64,000 nt of DNA, from contig JAYRWH010000041.1 in assembly GCA_041918155.1 (NCBI GenBank), forward strand, positions 12,339 through 76,338, written 5' to 3'. The position numbers and the translations under genes were made by a program. Each line of letters opens with the position of its first letter. Position 1 is the stretch's first letter. The notes below the pieces were generated by a model. The model had not been told where the DNA came from. It worked only from the letters and a program-made list of their open reading frames with translations, and ran no database searches. Of this stretch, positions 28,887 to 36,765 are shown piece after piece. This DNA is from UBA668 sp041918155. GTDB taxonomy: Bacteria; Actinomycetota; Acidimicrobiia; Acidimicrobiales; Ilumatobacteraceae.

Positions 28887-29249
28887 TCACGCGGTGATCG
28901 CAGTCGGACCGTGGATCAGGCAGAACTCGTTACCCTCCGGATCGGCCATCACCTGGAAGCCGCCGAGCTCGTCGTACACCACCTCGCCGAGCCGGCGGGC
29001 GCCCACGGCCTCGGCGGCGGTCGTCGCTTCCGCGAGGTCGCCGACGTCGATATCGAGGTGCACCCGGTTCTTGACCACCTTGCCCTCGGGCACGAGCTGG
29101 AAGGCGACGGTGAGGCCGGTGGGTGGTTCCAGCGCGGCCCAGTCATGGCTCTGGCGCACCACGTAGCCACCGATCATGCGCTGCCAGAACTCGGCCAACC
29201 GCAGCGGATCGTGGCAGTCGATGACGACCTCACCGAGCTTGCCGATCAT
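28887..29249 (-). CDS. VOC (glyoxalase/bleomycin-resistance fold) family protein
   Basis: 120-aa single-domain VOC protein. It has the two beta-alpha-beta-beta-beta units: KLGEVVIDCHDPLRLAEFWQRM and the C-terminal VYDELGGFQVMADPEGNEFCLIH. Metal-ligand positions His and Glu are present (VHLDID; GNEFCL). The reaction is unknown. Its ATG overlaps the stop of the upstream DinB-like gene (ATGA), so the two are co-translated. Confidence 0.85.
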   Translation of the reverse strand: MIGKLGEVVIDCHDPLRLAEFWQRMIGGYVVRQSHDWAALEPPTGLTVAFQLVPEGKVVKNRVHLDIDVGDLAEATTAAEAVGARRLGEVVYDELGGFQVMADPEGNEFCLIHGPTAITA

Positions 29250-29875
29250 GACCGCGGCACCTCGCCGAGTGATCGCTCGGCGCGACCGAAGAGGAAGAAC
29301 ACGCCGAGATAGGGCGCCGGATCGGCCGACCACGAGTAGGCGCGCACCTCCGCCTCGGTGCGCCGACCCAACCGGCCGCGGAACCACTCGAAGTCGTCGG
29401 CCGCGACCTCCACGGCGGGCAACTCGGCGTCGGCGACCTGTGTGGCAAGGCGATCGCGCATCGCCGCGCCGGCCCAGACGAGAAAGTCCGCCGGCAGATC
29501 GGCCGCCAGGCCCAGCGCATGGCGCACGTCGGCCTCGTGACAGTGCACGTCCAGCACCGCCGCGGAGGCCATCGCCCCCTGCGGCGAGGAGAGCAACCCC
29601 TCCATCCGGGGAGCGTGCTCGGCCCACAGCGCCAACAGCTCTTCAGTCGAACGGCCCCTGCCGCGATCCACCTGGGCCGCTGTCCAGGCGTCGCTCGGCG
29701 CGCCCGCCATGTTGCCCGTGGCGCCGTCCTCGGTGACGCCGACGAGGTGGGCGAGCACGTCATGAACCGTCCACTCGGGAGTCGCCGGCACCACCAGCGC
29801 GGCGTCGGCACCTTCCACCAACGCGGTGATCCGCTCGCGCGCTGCCTTGTACGAAACCCCGAGGTCATAACTCAT
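29246..29875 (-). CDS. DinB-like / mycothiol-dependent maleylpyruvate isomerase family protein
   Basis: 209-aa four-helix protein of the TIGR03083/PF11716 type. The N-terminal helix ends in TPEWTVHDVLAHLVGVTED with the first metal His. The second His pair is in DVHCHEADVRHALGL, and a C-terminal small domain completes the family (AEVRAYSWSADPAPYLGVF). Members are often mycothiol-dependent transferases. It is coupled to a VOC gene and divergent from the PLP enzyme, with a 36-base shared promoter region. Confidence 0.82.
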   Translation of the reverse strand: MSYDLGVSYKAARERITALVEGADAALVVPATPEWTVHDVLAHLVGVTEDGATGNMAGAPSDAWTAAQVDRGRGRSTEELLALWAEHAPRMEGLLSSPQGAMASAAVLDVHCHEADVRHALGLAADLPADFLVWAGAAMRDRLATQVADAELPAVEVAADDFEWFRGRLGRRTEAEVRAYSWSADPAPYLGVFFLFGRAERSLGEVPRS

Positions 29876-29881
29876 GGGCGC

Positions 29882-29887
29882 AGCGTA
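29882..29887 (-). promoter_or_regulatory. -10 box TACGCT for the DinB-like gene
   Basis: Minus-strand TACGCT ends 6 nt before ATG 29875. The divergent gene has its own box only 11 bases away. Confidence 0.55.
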
Positions 29888-29898
29888 GAACGACGGCG

Positions 29899-29904
29899 TA
29901 GCCT
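29899..29904 (+). promoter_or_regulatory. -10 box TAGCCT for the PLP enzyme gene
   Basis: TAGCCT ends 7 nt before ATG 29912. With the opposing TACGCT it forms a very compact divergent promoter. Confidence 0.55.
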
Positions 29905-29911
29905 TGTCAGG

Positions 29912-31093
29912 ATGCCGGACGAGAACCAGCCTGCGCCGCACTCCCCCGCCACGCGTGCCATCACGGCCGGCCGCGGACACAGCGGCCGCTCGCTCGCCCC
30001 CGCACTGTGGGCCAGCAGCGTGTGGCAGTCCACCGACATGCACGACGCCCGCAAGCGGGCCACGGGATTGCGCTCGGGCGAGTTCTACGGCCGGTACGCC
30101 AACCCCACCGTCAGTTCGTTCGAAGATGCAGTGGCCCAGCTCGAAGGCGCCGAGTCCGCGCTCGCGTTCGCCAGCGGCATGGGCGCGATCAGCAGCGTCG
30201 TGCTGGCGCTGTGCAGCGCCGGCGACCACATCGTCGCCCAGCGCCAGCTGTACTCGGCGACGCTCGCGTTCCTGCAGGGCCCGTGCGCCCGCTTCGGCAT
30301 GGACGTGACGTTCGTGGACGGTACCGAGCCCGGCGCGTTCGCCGCCGCGCTGCGGCCCGGCCGCACGATGCTCGTCATCGCCGAAACACCTTCGAACCCA
30401 CGGCTCGAGATCGTCGACCTCGACGTGATCGGCGGCCTGCGCGGCCCGATCACCCTCGTCGACTCCACGTTCGCCACACCGCTCGGTCAACAGCCTCTCG
30501 CCCATGGCGTGCACCTCTCGCTGCACTCGGCCACCAAGGGCATCGCCGGTCACAACGACGCCACGCTCGGTGTGGTGAGCGGCGAGCGTGACCTCATCGA
30601 CTCGATCTGGGCCTACTCGGTGCTGCACGGCGCAACCGCGTCGCCGTTCGACGCGCTCAACGCACTGCGCGGGCTGCGCACGCTCTCCGTGCGCACCAGC
30701 CACCAGTCGGCCTCGGCCATGCATCTGGCCGACGAGCTGCAGGGCCACCCGGCCGTTGCCGCGGTGTACTACCCCGGCCTCGAATCGCATCCGCAGCACG
30801 CGCTCGCAGCTCGCCAGATGGGCCACTACGGCACCGTGCTCGCGGTCGATCTCGCGGGCGGCCGTGAGGCCGCCGAGCAACTCCTGTCACGAGTGCAACT
30901 CGTGCGCGTCGCGACATCCCTCGGCGGGCCAGAGACGCTCGTGTGTCACCCGCGCTCCACCACCCACGCCAGCCTCACCGACGCGGAAGCCGCCGAGCAG
31001 GGGGTCTCCCCCGGCCTGCTGCGCATCTCGGTCGGTCTGGAAGACGCCGGCGACCTGCTCGCCGACCTGCACGCCGCTCTCGCTGCCGGCTGA
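29912..31093 (+). CDS. Cys/Met metabolism PLP-dependent enzyme
   Basis: 393-aa trans-sulfuration family enzyme (cystathionine gamma-synthase/lyase or homoserine sulfhydrylase class). YGRYANPTVSSFEDAVAQLEGAE is the substrate loop, SGMGAISSVVLAL the phosphate region, and IAETPSNPRLEIVDLD precedes the PLP Lys in LHSATKGIAGHND. The C-terminal SLGGPETLVCHPRSTTHASL is typical. It is more divergent than the metY product at the far end of the window. The exact reaction cannot be told from sequence. Two further genes follow on the same strand. Confidence 0.88.
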   Translation: MPDENQPAPHSPATRAITAGRGHSGRSLAPALWASSVWQSTDMHDARKRATGLRSGEFYGRYANPTVSSFEDAVAQLEGAESALAFASGMGAISSVVLALCSAGDHIVAQRQLYSATLAFLQGPCARFGMDVTFVDGTEPGAFAAALRPGRTMLVIAETPSNPRLEIVDLDVIGGLRGPITLVDSTFATPLGQQPLAHGVHLSLHSATKGIAGHNDATLGVVSGERDLIDSIWAYSVLHGATASPFDALNALRGLRTLSVRTSHQSASAMHLADELQGHPAVAAVYYPGLESHPQHALAARQMGHYGTVLAVDLAGGREAAEQLLSRVQLVRVATSLGGPETLVCHPRSTTHASLTDAEAAEQGVSPGLLRISVGLEDAGDLLADLHAALAAG

Positions 31094-31108
31094 GCGCACG
31101 GCGCACCG

Positions 31109-31768
31109 ATGGCCCGCATCCTCCTGCTGCACGGCTTGGGCGGCACCGGCGCCACGATGCAACCGCTGGCAGACGCGCTCACTGCGCTCGGCCATACGGC
31201 GCTCGCGCCCACCTTGCCCGGGCACGGCAGCGACCCTACCGACCTGGCCAACACGACCTGGGAGGACTGGCTCGCGGCAGTGCGGGAGGCGGCGCAGCGA
31301 CACCGGACCGCGGTCGTGGTGGGCCAGTCGCTCGGCGGGGCATTGGCACTCGCCCTGGCCGCGCAGGGCGGCTGCTCGGCGGTGGCCGCGATCAGCACCC
31401 CGGCCGCCGACCCGGACGCGCTCGACGGGCTGGTCTGGCGGCGCTCGCGTGGCCACGAATGGGTGGAGGGCGCGCCGCTGGCCGACGGCGAGATCGGCTA
31501 CACCCGGCTGCCGATCGCAGCGCTGATCGCCATGACCGAAGGGGTGCTCGCCACCGATCTCGCCGCGATCGCGGTGCCGGTGCTGCTCGTGTCCGGGGCG
31601 CTCGACGACTCGGCCGACCCGGCCGCCGCCGAACTCATCGCCCGGGCCCTCAATGGTGAGGTGCGGCGGCTGGTCTTGCAGCACAGCGGACATGTCGCGT
31701 CCCTCGGGCCCGAACAGGACGCGCTCAGCCATGCCATCGACACGTTCGTGTGTACGCTCGGCCTGTGA
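31109..31768 (+). CDS. Alpha/beta hydrolase
   Basis: 219-aa serine hydrolase of the carboxylesterase/monoacylglycerol-lipase style. The oxyanion motif is LLLHGLGGTGATM, the nucleophile elbow GQSLGG (about 71-76), the acid in SGALDDSADP, and the His in HSGHVAS. It has a short lid and no signal peptide, so it is cytoplasmic. It lies 15 bases after the PLP enzyme gene. Confidence 0.88.
   Translation: MARILLLHGLGGTGATMQPLADALTALGHTALAPTLPGHGSDPTDLANTTWEDWLAAVREAAQRHRTAVVVGQSLGGALALALAAQGGCSAVAAISTPAADPDALDGLVWRRSRGHEWVEGAPLADGEIGYTRLPIAALIAMTEGVLATDLAAIAVPVLLVSGALDDSADPAAAELIARALNGEVRRLVLQHSGHVASLGPEQDALSHAIDTFVCTLGL
31753..31758 (+). promoter_or_regulatory. Internal -10 box TACGCT within the hydrolase gene
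   Basis: TACGCT lies in the last codons of the hydrolase gene and ends 6 nt before GTG 31765. It would give the next gene an independent leaderless transcript. Confidence 0.45.
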
Positions 31769-32568
31769 CCGCCGCCGCCGAAACGCCCGCGCCGCAACCG
31801 GACAGCATCCAGCCCGGGCGAGGGACGTTCGCCGTTGCGATGGGCGCCACGGCCGCGTCCCTCATCGCCTTCGTGCTGCAGCTCGCGGCCGTCCCGACTT
31901 TGATCGTGTTTCTTGCCGCCACCGCGCTGGTGCGGCTCGACGCCCCGACCGAAAAGCTCGCCCGGCGGCTCATCATCCGCTTCGAGACCAACGTCACGGA
32001 CGACGCTGACACGATCGAGCGGCGCCCGCGGGTGATGCTCGCGTTGTTCGCCCTCTTCCCGATCGCGCTGGCGATCAACGCGTGGGAGACCGCCGGCCCC
32101 GACGACCAGTGGAACACAATGGCGGCAGCGATCACCGCCGGCGGCTGCTGGGTGGGATGGTCGTTCGCGCAACACGGCCGCGACATTGGCCGTCCGATTC
32201 GCTGGTTCCCGGCCTGGCTCGTGCTGTGCCTCGCCATCGGCGGCTTCCACACCATCGGCGGGCCGTTCCACGCCCGCTGGGCGGTGTGCGAGTCGCGCCT
32301 CACCGATGCCGTCACGGCCGGCCGACCCATCGACAAGGAATCCGTCGGTTGGCTGTGCTGGCCCGACACCCGCGAACGGGTGGTCGGCGGGCAAACCCGC
32401 CTGTACTTCGACGGCGGACTGAACTCCGACAACGGCGCCGGCCTGGTCCACAGCCCCGACGGGGCCATCGAGCATGCCGGCGGGATCCGCTCGTTGCGTG
32501 ACCTCGGCGACGGCTGGTACTGGTTCGAGACCGGCTCGGTGCTGCGCGGCATCTGGTTCGACGGCTGA
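31765..32568 (+). CDS. Uncharacterised membrane protein
   Basis: 267-aa protein, not recognised. There are two hydrophobic segments near 25-55, two more around 95-115 and 145-165, and then a soluble C-terminal region of about 100 residues with Trp and Cys (HARWAVCESRLTDAV, VGWLCWPDTRERVV, WYWFETGSVLRGIWF) likely outside the membrane. Its GTG overlaps the hydrolase stop (GTGA). Confidence 0.72.
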   Translation: MTAAAETPAPQPDSIQPGRGTFAVAMGATAASLIAFVLQLAAVPTLIVFLAATALVRLDAPTEKLARRLIIRFETNVTDDADTIERRPRVMLALFALFPIALAINAWETAGPDDQWNTMAAAITAGGCWVGWSFAQHGRDIGRPIRWFPAWLVLCLAIGGFHTIGGPFHARWAVCESRLTDAVTAGRPIDKESVGWLCWPDTRERVVGGQTRLYFDGGLNSDNGAGLVHSPDGAIEHAGGIRSLRDLGDGWYWFETGSVLRGIWFDG

Positions 32569-32590
32569 CACCCGCCGCCGGGACCCGGGG

Positions 32591-33115
32591 TCAACCGGGC
32601 GGGCTCACCGTCTTCGTCTTCTGTGCCACGACCTGGCCGTTCTTCACGGCCTCGATGTAGTACGTGTGTGACGAGGCCGGGCAGCTCCAGTTGAGATCCA
32701 TCGAACCCGTCAGCGGCAGGTCGGATTCGTATGCGCCGGGACTGTCGATGGCGATGATGACCGAATCGGCGTTCGTGACCTTCCACGTCACCCGCACGGT
32801 GAGCGGCGCCCCCTGGTAGGAGACATCGGTGGCCGGGCAGACTCCCGGGTCGGTGACCGACATCGTGATCTGCGGCCCAGTGGCGGCCGGCTTGGTGGTC
32901 GGGGGCGCCGTGGCGCCCGGCTTGGTGGTGGGGGGCGCCGAGGCGCCCGGCGTGGTGGTGGCCGCGGCAGTGGCGCCCGGGGCGGAACTCGCGGTCGTGG
33001 ACACCCCCGATGTCGAGGTGGAGGCCCCCGCCGAGTGGGAGGTGGACGAGGTGCAGGCGGCCGGCACCGCCAGTGCCAAGGCAGCAAGTGCGGCAGGGAG
33101 CAGGCGGCGGGACAT
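32591..33115 (-). CDS. Small secreted lipoprotein with Thr/Pro repeat linker
   Basis: 174-aa predicted lipoprotein. The signal peptide ends in the lipobox VPAAC (Cys about 21). A Ser/Thr/Ala region follows, then three 10-residue repeats of the type PGATAPPTTK. The C-terminal domain of about 85 residues (CPATDVSYQGAPLTVRVTWKV, SVIIAIDSPG, NWSCPASSHTYYIEAVKNG) looks like a fibronectin/Ig-type beta sandwich with two Cys. Function unknown. ATG 33115 has TACACT 6 nt upstream. Confidence 0.8.
   Translation of the reverse strand: MSRRLLPAALAALALAVPAACTSSTSHSAGASTSTSGVSTTASSAPGATAAATTTPGASAPPTTKPGATAPPTTKPAATGPQITMSVTDPGVCPATDVSYQGAPLTVRVTWKVTNADSVIIAIDSPGAYESDLPLTGSMDLNWSCPASSHTYYIEAVKNGQVVAQKTKTVSPPG
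32880..32969 (-). repeat. 30-bp tandem repeats in the lipoprotein linker
   Basis: Three 30-bp units with a few substitutions encode PGATAPPTTK-like decapeptides. Copy number may vary between strains. Confidence 0.75.
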
Positions 33116-33121
33116 GGGCGG

Positions 33122-33127
33122 AGTGTA
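33122..33127 (-). promoter_or_regulatory. -10 box TACACT for the lipoprotein gene
   Basis: Minus-strand TACACT ends 6 nt before ATG 33115. Confidence 0.5.
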
Positions 33128-33188
33128 AACCGTCCCGAACGCTGTGTGGGATCGATCCGGAACCTCAGCGCCGAGCCAGTGCCAAGAC

Positions 33189-33821
33189 CTAGTGATAGAA
33201 GGGGTTCTCGCCCGACGTGTGGTCGGTGAGGTCGCGCACCCGCTCGACGGCCGCGAGCTGCTCGACGAGCATCGTCTGCACACCGTCGAGCATCGTCATC
33301 TTGCTCATCGAGCAGCCGTGGCAACCGCCACCCATGGTGAGGTACACGGTGCCCTCGTTGTCGTGGCCGACGAACGTGACGAAGCCGCCGTGCGCGGCGA
33401 GCGCCGGGTTGACCTCGGCGTCGATCACCCGCACGACTTCCGCACTCAGCACATCGTCGTGGATCAGGCCCTCCACCACTGGCGGTTGCGGCTTGTTCGG
33501 GTTGCGGATCACGAGGCCGGCCGAGTCGCTGTGGTCGAGCGTCGCGCCTTCGAGCAGCTCCGCGCTGTCGGCGGGGATGATCACCTTCAGCGACTGCCCG
33601 CCGCCGGCGTGGGTGCGAACCTCGTCAGTGAGCGCGGCGCGCGTGACCACATCGAAGCTGAGGTCGTAGCGGAAGTCCTCTCCGCGTTTGCTGATGATCT
33701 CCAGGCGCAGGCCGAGGCGATCGCCATCGGCTTCGGTGTCGCGCAGTTCGACGAGCTTGGCGAGCGCGTCGGGCGTGATCGTGATGATCGAGTGAACGGC
33801 ATTGGCGGCGAGGGGGCTCAC
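33189..33821 (-). CDS. nfuA: NfuA-like iron-sulfur cluster carrier protein
   Basis: 210-aa Fe-S delivery protein. The N-terminal A-type (HesB/IscA) domain (about 10-108) lacks the cluster cysteines, as in NfuA. The C-terminal NifU domain (about 118-195) carries the cluster motif GCHGCSMSKMTM with Cys167 and Cys170. It also has the characteristic NPALAAHGGFVTFVG segment. It would carry 4Fe-4S clusters to target enzymes as a dimer. GTG 33821 is preferred because TAGCCT (33828-33833) sits 6 nt ahead; GTG 33827 is possible. Confidence 0.92.
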   Translation of the reverse strand: MSPLAANAVHSIITITPDALAKLVELRDTEADGDRLGLRLEIISKRGEDFRYDLSFDVVTRAALTDEVRTHAGGGQSLKVIIPADSAELLEGATLDHSDSAGLVIRNPNKPQPPVVEGLIHDDVLSAEVVRVIDAEVNPALAAHGGFVTFVGHDNEGTVYLTMGGGCHGCSMSKMTMLDGVQTMLVEQLAAVERVRDLTDHTSGENPFYH

Positions 33822-33827
33822 GGGCAC

Positions 33828-33833
33828 AGGCTA
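33828..33833 (-). promoter_or_regulatory. -10 box TAGCCT for nfuA
   Basis: Minus-strand TAGCCT ends 6 nt before GTG 33821. Confidence 0.5.
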
Positions 33834-33929
33834 CCCCCACCCATCAAGATGTTAGGTGTGCCTCACGCCCGGGGACAGCCGGCCAGCCGCGCCGCGAATA
33901 CCGGAGGCAGGGATGACAGAATCGCAGCC

Positions 33930-35006
33930 ATGCATTCCACCTCCCACCGCCTTCGTCGAGTCGGCGCCGGCCTGCTCGCGGTCGCTGCCCTCACCGTCGC
34001 CGCGTGCAGCAGCGACACGGCCGACTCCGGCCCGGCCACGACCACCACCCTCGCCCTCTCCACCTTGCCGGCGACGCTGCCCCCCACGACGCCCCCGAGC
34101 ACCGAGCTCGCCACCACCACCACGGAGGCACCCAAGCCCAAGTTCCCGCTCACGGGCCTCGACGTCACCGACCCCGCAGTCGCCGCCCGCCCGGCGATGG
34201 TGGCCAAGATCGGCAACTACGACAAGCACCCGCAGACGGGCCTCAACGAGGCCGACATCGTCTTCGAAGAGATCATCAATGCTCAGATCACCCGATTCGC
34301 GGCCGTGTTCCACAGCACCACCCCCGCTGATGTCGTCGGGCCGATCCGCTCGGGCCGCCGCCAGGACGTGAACCTGCTCAGCTCGCTGAACCACCCGATC
34401 CTCGCCTGGGCAGGCGGCAACCCGGCCGTCACCAACGAGATCGACGACAGCACCCTGATCAACATGAACATGACCCACTGCAACGGGGCCTGTTTCCGCG
34501 TCGACTTCGACAAGGGTCCGTACGACCTGTACTTCGACATCGAGAAGGCCTGGACGGTCGCCCCCGAGGGTGGGCAGACGCCGCCGCCGCAGTTCCAGTA
34601 CCGCGCCGCCGACGGCGCGCTGCAGGGCACGCCGGCAACTTCTGTCGAGCTGAACCTCGACTCGTACAAGGTGGCGTGGACGTACAACGCCGACACCGGT
34701 CTGTACGAGCGCGAGCAGAACCGCAAGGCCGACAAGGAGCGCAACGGCGATCTTGTCACCACGAACAACGTCCTCATCCTGGTGATGGTGTACAAGGCGG
34801 GCCTCGGCAGCCCCGACGCGCAGAGCCTCGGCACGGGCGAGGCCTACCTGCTGACGGCCGGCACCGTGGTGCACGGCACCTGGACCCGTGCGGACAACAT
34901 GGCGCCGTTCACGCTCACCAGCGATGCCGGTGAGATCATGCTGCTCACCCCAGGCCGCACGTTCGTCGAGCTGCCGCGCAAGGACGGCCCGATCGCCGTC
35001 ACCTGA
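33930..35006 (+). CDS. DUF3048 (YerB-like) lipoprotein
   Basis: 358-aa secreted lipoprotein with lipobox ALTVAAC (Cys about 26) and a Thr/Pro linker to about residue 65. The YerB/DUF3048 N-terminal domain follows (KIGNYDKHPQTGLNEADIVFEEIINAQITRFAAVFHST, GPIRSGRRQDVNLLSSLNHPILAWAGG), then its C-terminal domain (NNVLILVMVYKAG, GTWTRADNMAPFTLTSDAG). YerB-type proteins are extracellular with no settled biochemical function. ATG 33930 is the only start giving a signal peptide. Confidence 0.9.
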   Translation: MHSTSHRLRRVGAGLLAVAALTVAACSSDTADSGPATTTTLALSTLPATLPPTTPPSTELATTTTEAPKPKFPLTGLDVTDPAVAARPAMVAKIGNYDKHPQTGLNEADIVFEEIINAQITRFAAVFHSTTPADVVGPIRSGRRQDVNLLSSLNHPILAWAGGNPAVTNEIDDSTLINMNMTHCNGACFRVDFDKGPYDLYFDIEKAWTVAPEGGQTPPPQFQYRAADGALQGTPATSVELNLDSYKVAWTYNADTGLYEREQNRKADKERNGDLVTTNNVLILVMVYKAGLGSPDAQSLGTGEAYLLTAGTVVHGTWTRADNMAPFTLTSDAGEIMLLTPGRTFVELPRKDGPIAVT

Positions 35007-35042
35007 CCGGCGCGGGTTCCCTGCGTGGGCGGCACGCCTCGC

Positions 35043-35048
35043 TAGCCT
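35043..35048 (+). promoter_or_regulatory. -10 box TAGCCT for the cation efflux gene
   Basis: TAGCCT ends 7 nt before GTG 35056. Confidence 0.5.
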
Positions 35049-35055
35049 GACCGCT

Positions 35056-35973
35056 GTGCAGGACGGAAGCCGCAAAGCCATCATCGCCGCGTTCTTCGCC
35101 AACCTCGGCATTGCCGCGGCCAAATTCGTGGGCTTCGTGCTCACCGGTTCGGCCGGGTTGTTGGCCGAGGCCGGGCACAGCGTGGCCGACACCGGCAACC
35201 AAGGACTGCTCATGTTCGGCTCAAAGCGCGGCAGCCGCGCCGCCGACCGTGCGCACCCCTTCGGCTACGGGCCCGAACGCTACTTCTGGTCGTTCATCGT
35301 CGCCCTCGTGCTGTTCAGCATGGGCGGGCTGTTCGCCCTCTACGAAGGCATCAGCAAGCTCGGCCACCCGCACGAGATCGAGAGCGCCGTGATCGCCTAT
35401 GTGATCCTCGGCCTTTCGATCGTGCTGGAGACGTTTTCGCTGCGCACCGCCGTGCGCGAGGCCAACCATGTGCGCGCCGGGCGCAGTTGGTGGCAGTTCA
35501 TCCGCACGGCCAAGGCCCCCGAACTACCGGTCGTGCTGCTCGAAGATGTCGGGGCCGAGGCCGGTCTGCTGTTCGCCTTGTTCGGTCTGACGATGGCGGA
35601 GATCACCGGCAACCCGCGGTGGGATGCCGTCGGTTCGATCGCCATCGGCCTGCTGCTCGTGGTGATCGCAATCATCCTGGCCGCGGAGATGAAGGGCCTG
35701 CTCATCGGCGAGGCCGCCGACGACGCGACGCTCACGGCGGTCGAGGTCGCGATCGAGGGCGGCGACGAGGTGCTCGGCGTCATCCACCTGCGCACGATGC
35801 ATCTCGGCCCTGATCAGCTGCTGGTGGCCGCGAAGGTCGAGTTCGACCACGCACTGTCGGTCGCTGGGTTGGCCGCGGCCATCGACACCACCGAGGCGCG
35901 CCTGCGCGTCGCCGTGCCGATCGCCACGACGGTGTACATCGAGCCCGACATCCGTCGCGCCACCGACGCCTGA
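35056..35973 (+). CDS. Cation diffusion facilitator family transporter
   Basis: 305-aa metal/proton antiporter with six membrane helices. The helix-2 site is AGHSVADTGNQ (His and Asp). The helix-5 site is VVLLEDVGAEAGLLFA, with Glu-Asp instead of the usual His/Asp pair, which places it with the ZnT9-like subgroup. The C-terminal cytoplasmic domain is short (about 220-300). Likely metals are Zn, Mn or Fe; the sequence does not decide. It stands alone before the TPP riboswitch. Confidence 0.88.
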   Translation: MQDGSRKAIIAAFFANLGIAAAKFVGFVLTGSAGLLAEAGHSVADTGNQGLLMFGSKRGSRAADRAHPFGYGPERYFWSFIVALVLFSMGGLFALYEGISKLGHPHEIESAVIAYVILGLSIVLETFSLRTAVREANHVRAGRSWWQFIRTAKAPELPVVLLEDVGAEAGLLFALFGLTMAEITGNPRWDAVGSIAIGLLLVVIAIILAAEMKGLLIGEAADDATLTAVEVAIEGGDEVLGVIHLRTMHLGPDQLLVAAKVEFDHALSVAGLAAAIDTTEARLRVAVPIATTVYIEPDIRRATDA

Positions 35974-35986
35974 AAGCCACCCGCGC

Positions 35987-35992
35987 TACACT
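35987..35992 (+). promoter_or_regulatory. -10 box TACACT for the thiamine operon
   Basis: TACACT lies about 16 nt before the riboswitch aptamer, placing the transcription start near 35999. Confidence 0.5.
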
Positions 35993-36007
35993 GCGCATTC
36001 AACCAAT

Positions 36008-36092
36008 ACGGGGAGCTCGCTGGGGCGGGCTGAGAGGGTGGCCGGACGCCACCGACCCGAGAACCTGATCTGGGTAATGCCAGCGGAGGGAA
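36008..36092 (+). promoter_or_regulatory. TPP riboswitch (THI element)
   Basis: The conserved aptamer parts occur in order: ACGGGGAGC, then GGGCTGAGAGGG, a variable stem GTGGCCGGACGCCAC, ACCCGAGAACCTGATCTGG and GTAATGCCAGCGGAGGGAA. The 3' end GGAGGG (36085-36090) is also the Shine-Dalgarno for ATG 36097. Ligand binding would therefore hide the ribosome site directly, giving translational shut-off without a separate terminator. It controls the four thiamine genes that follow. Confidence 0.95.
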
Positions 36093-36096
36093 GCCA

Positions 36097-36765
36097 ATGG
36101 GCACAGTCGCAGTGGTAGTCGTCGGCGGAGGTCCCCTCTCGCCGCGTGCCATCGAAGCCTGGGAGGCAGCCGCCAACGATGGCGACACCGTCGTGATCGC
36201 CGCCGACAGTGGGCTCGACCACGCGGTGGCGGCGGGGCTGCGGCCCGATCGGCTCGTGGGCGATCTCGACAGCATCAGCGCGTCCGGCCGGATGTGGGCC
36301 TACGCCCACGGCACAGTGGTGGAGGAACACCCCCCGGCCAAGGACGAGACCGATACCGAGCTGGCGCTCGCGTCGGCGGTGGCGGACACGGAGGTCAGTG
36401 ACCTGTTGCTGCTCGGCGGCCTCGACCCGCTCGTCGACGACCGCCTCGACCACCTGCTCGGCACCCTGCTCGTGCTCGGGCATCCCACCCTCGGCCGGTT
36501 CGCATCCGTCCGGGCCGTGCTCGGCGGCAGCGCGGTAGCCGTGCTGCACCCCGGCCGCATCACCGACCTGCCGCTCGCCGCCGGCCAGGTGTTCTCCCTC
36601 CTCGCGCTCCACGGGCCGTGCCGCGGGGTCACGCTCACGGGCGCCCGCTGGCCGCTCGCCGAGGCCTCGATGACAGGTTTCGAAGCCCGCGGTCTCAGCA
36701 ATGTCTCCACCGGCGACACCACCGCAGGCGTCGCCGAAGGAACCATCACGGTGGTCATCCCATGA
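36097..36765 (+). CDS. thiN: Thiamine pyrophosphokinase-type protein
   Basis: 222-aa enzyme expected to make TPP from thiamine and ATP (EC 2.7.6.2). The catalytic-domain motifs are IAADSGLDHAVAAGLRPDRLVGDLDSIS and AKDETDTELALASAV, as in the TPK family. The C-terminal substrate-binding domain ends with ARWPLAEASMTGFEARGLSNVS. It lies directly behind a TPP riboswitch and is coupled by ATGA to the thiamine-binding protein gene. Direct uptake and activation of thiamine in one operon supports the assignment. Confidence 0.92.
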   Translation: MGTVAVVVVGGGPLSPRAIEAWEAAANDGDTVVIAADSGLDHAVAAGLRPDRLVGDLDSISASGRMWAYAHGTVVEEHPPAKDETDTELALASAVADTEVSDLLLLGGLDPLVDDRLDHLLGTLLVLGHPTLGRFASVRAVLGGSAVAVLHPGRITDLPLAAGQVFSLLALHGPCRGVTLTGARWPLAEASMTGFEARGLSNVSTGDTTAGVAEGTITVVIP

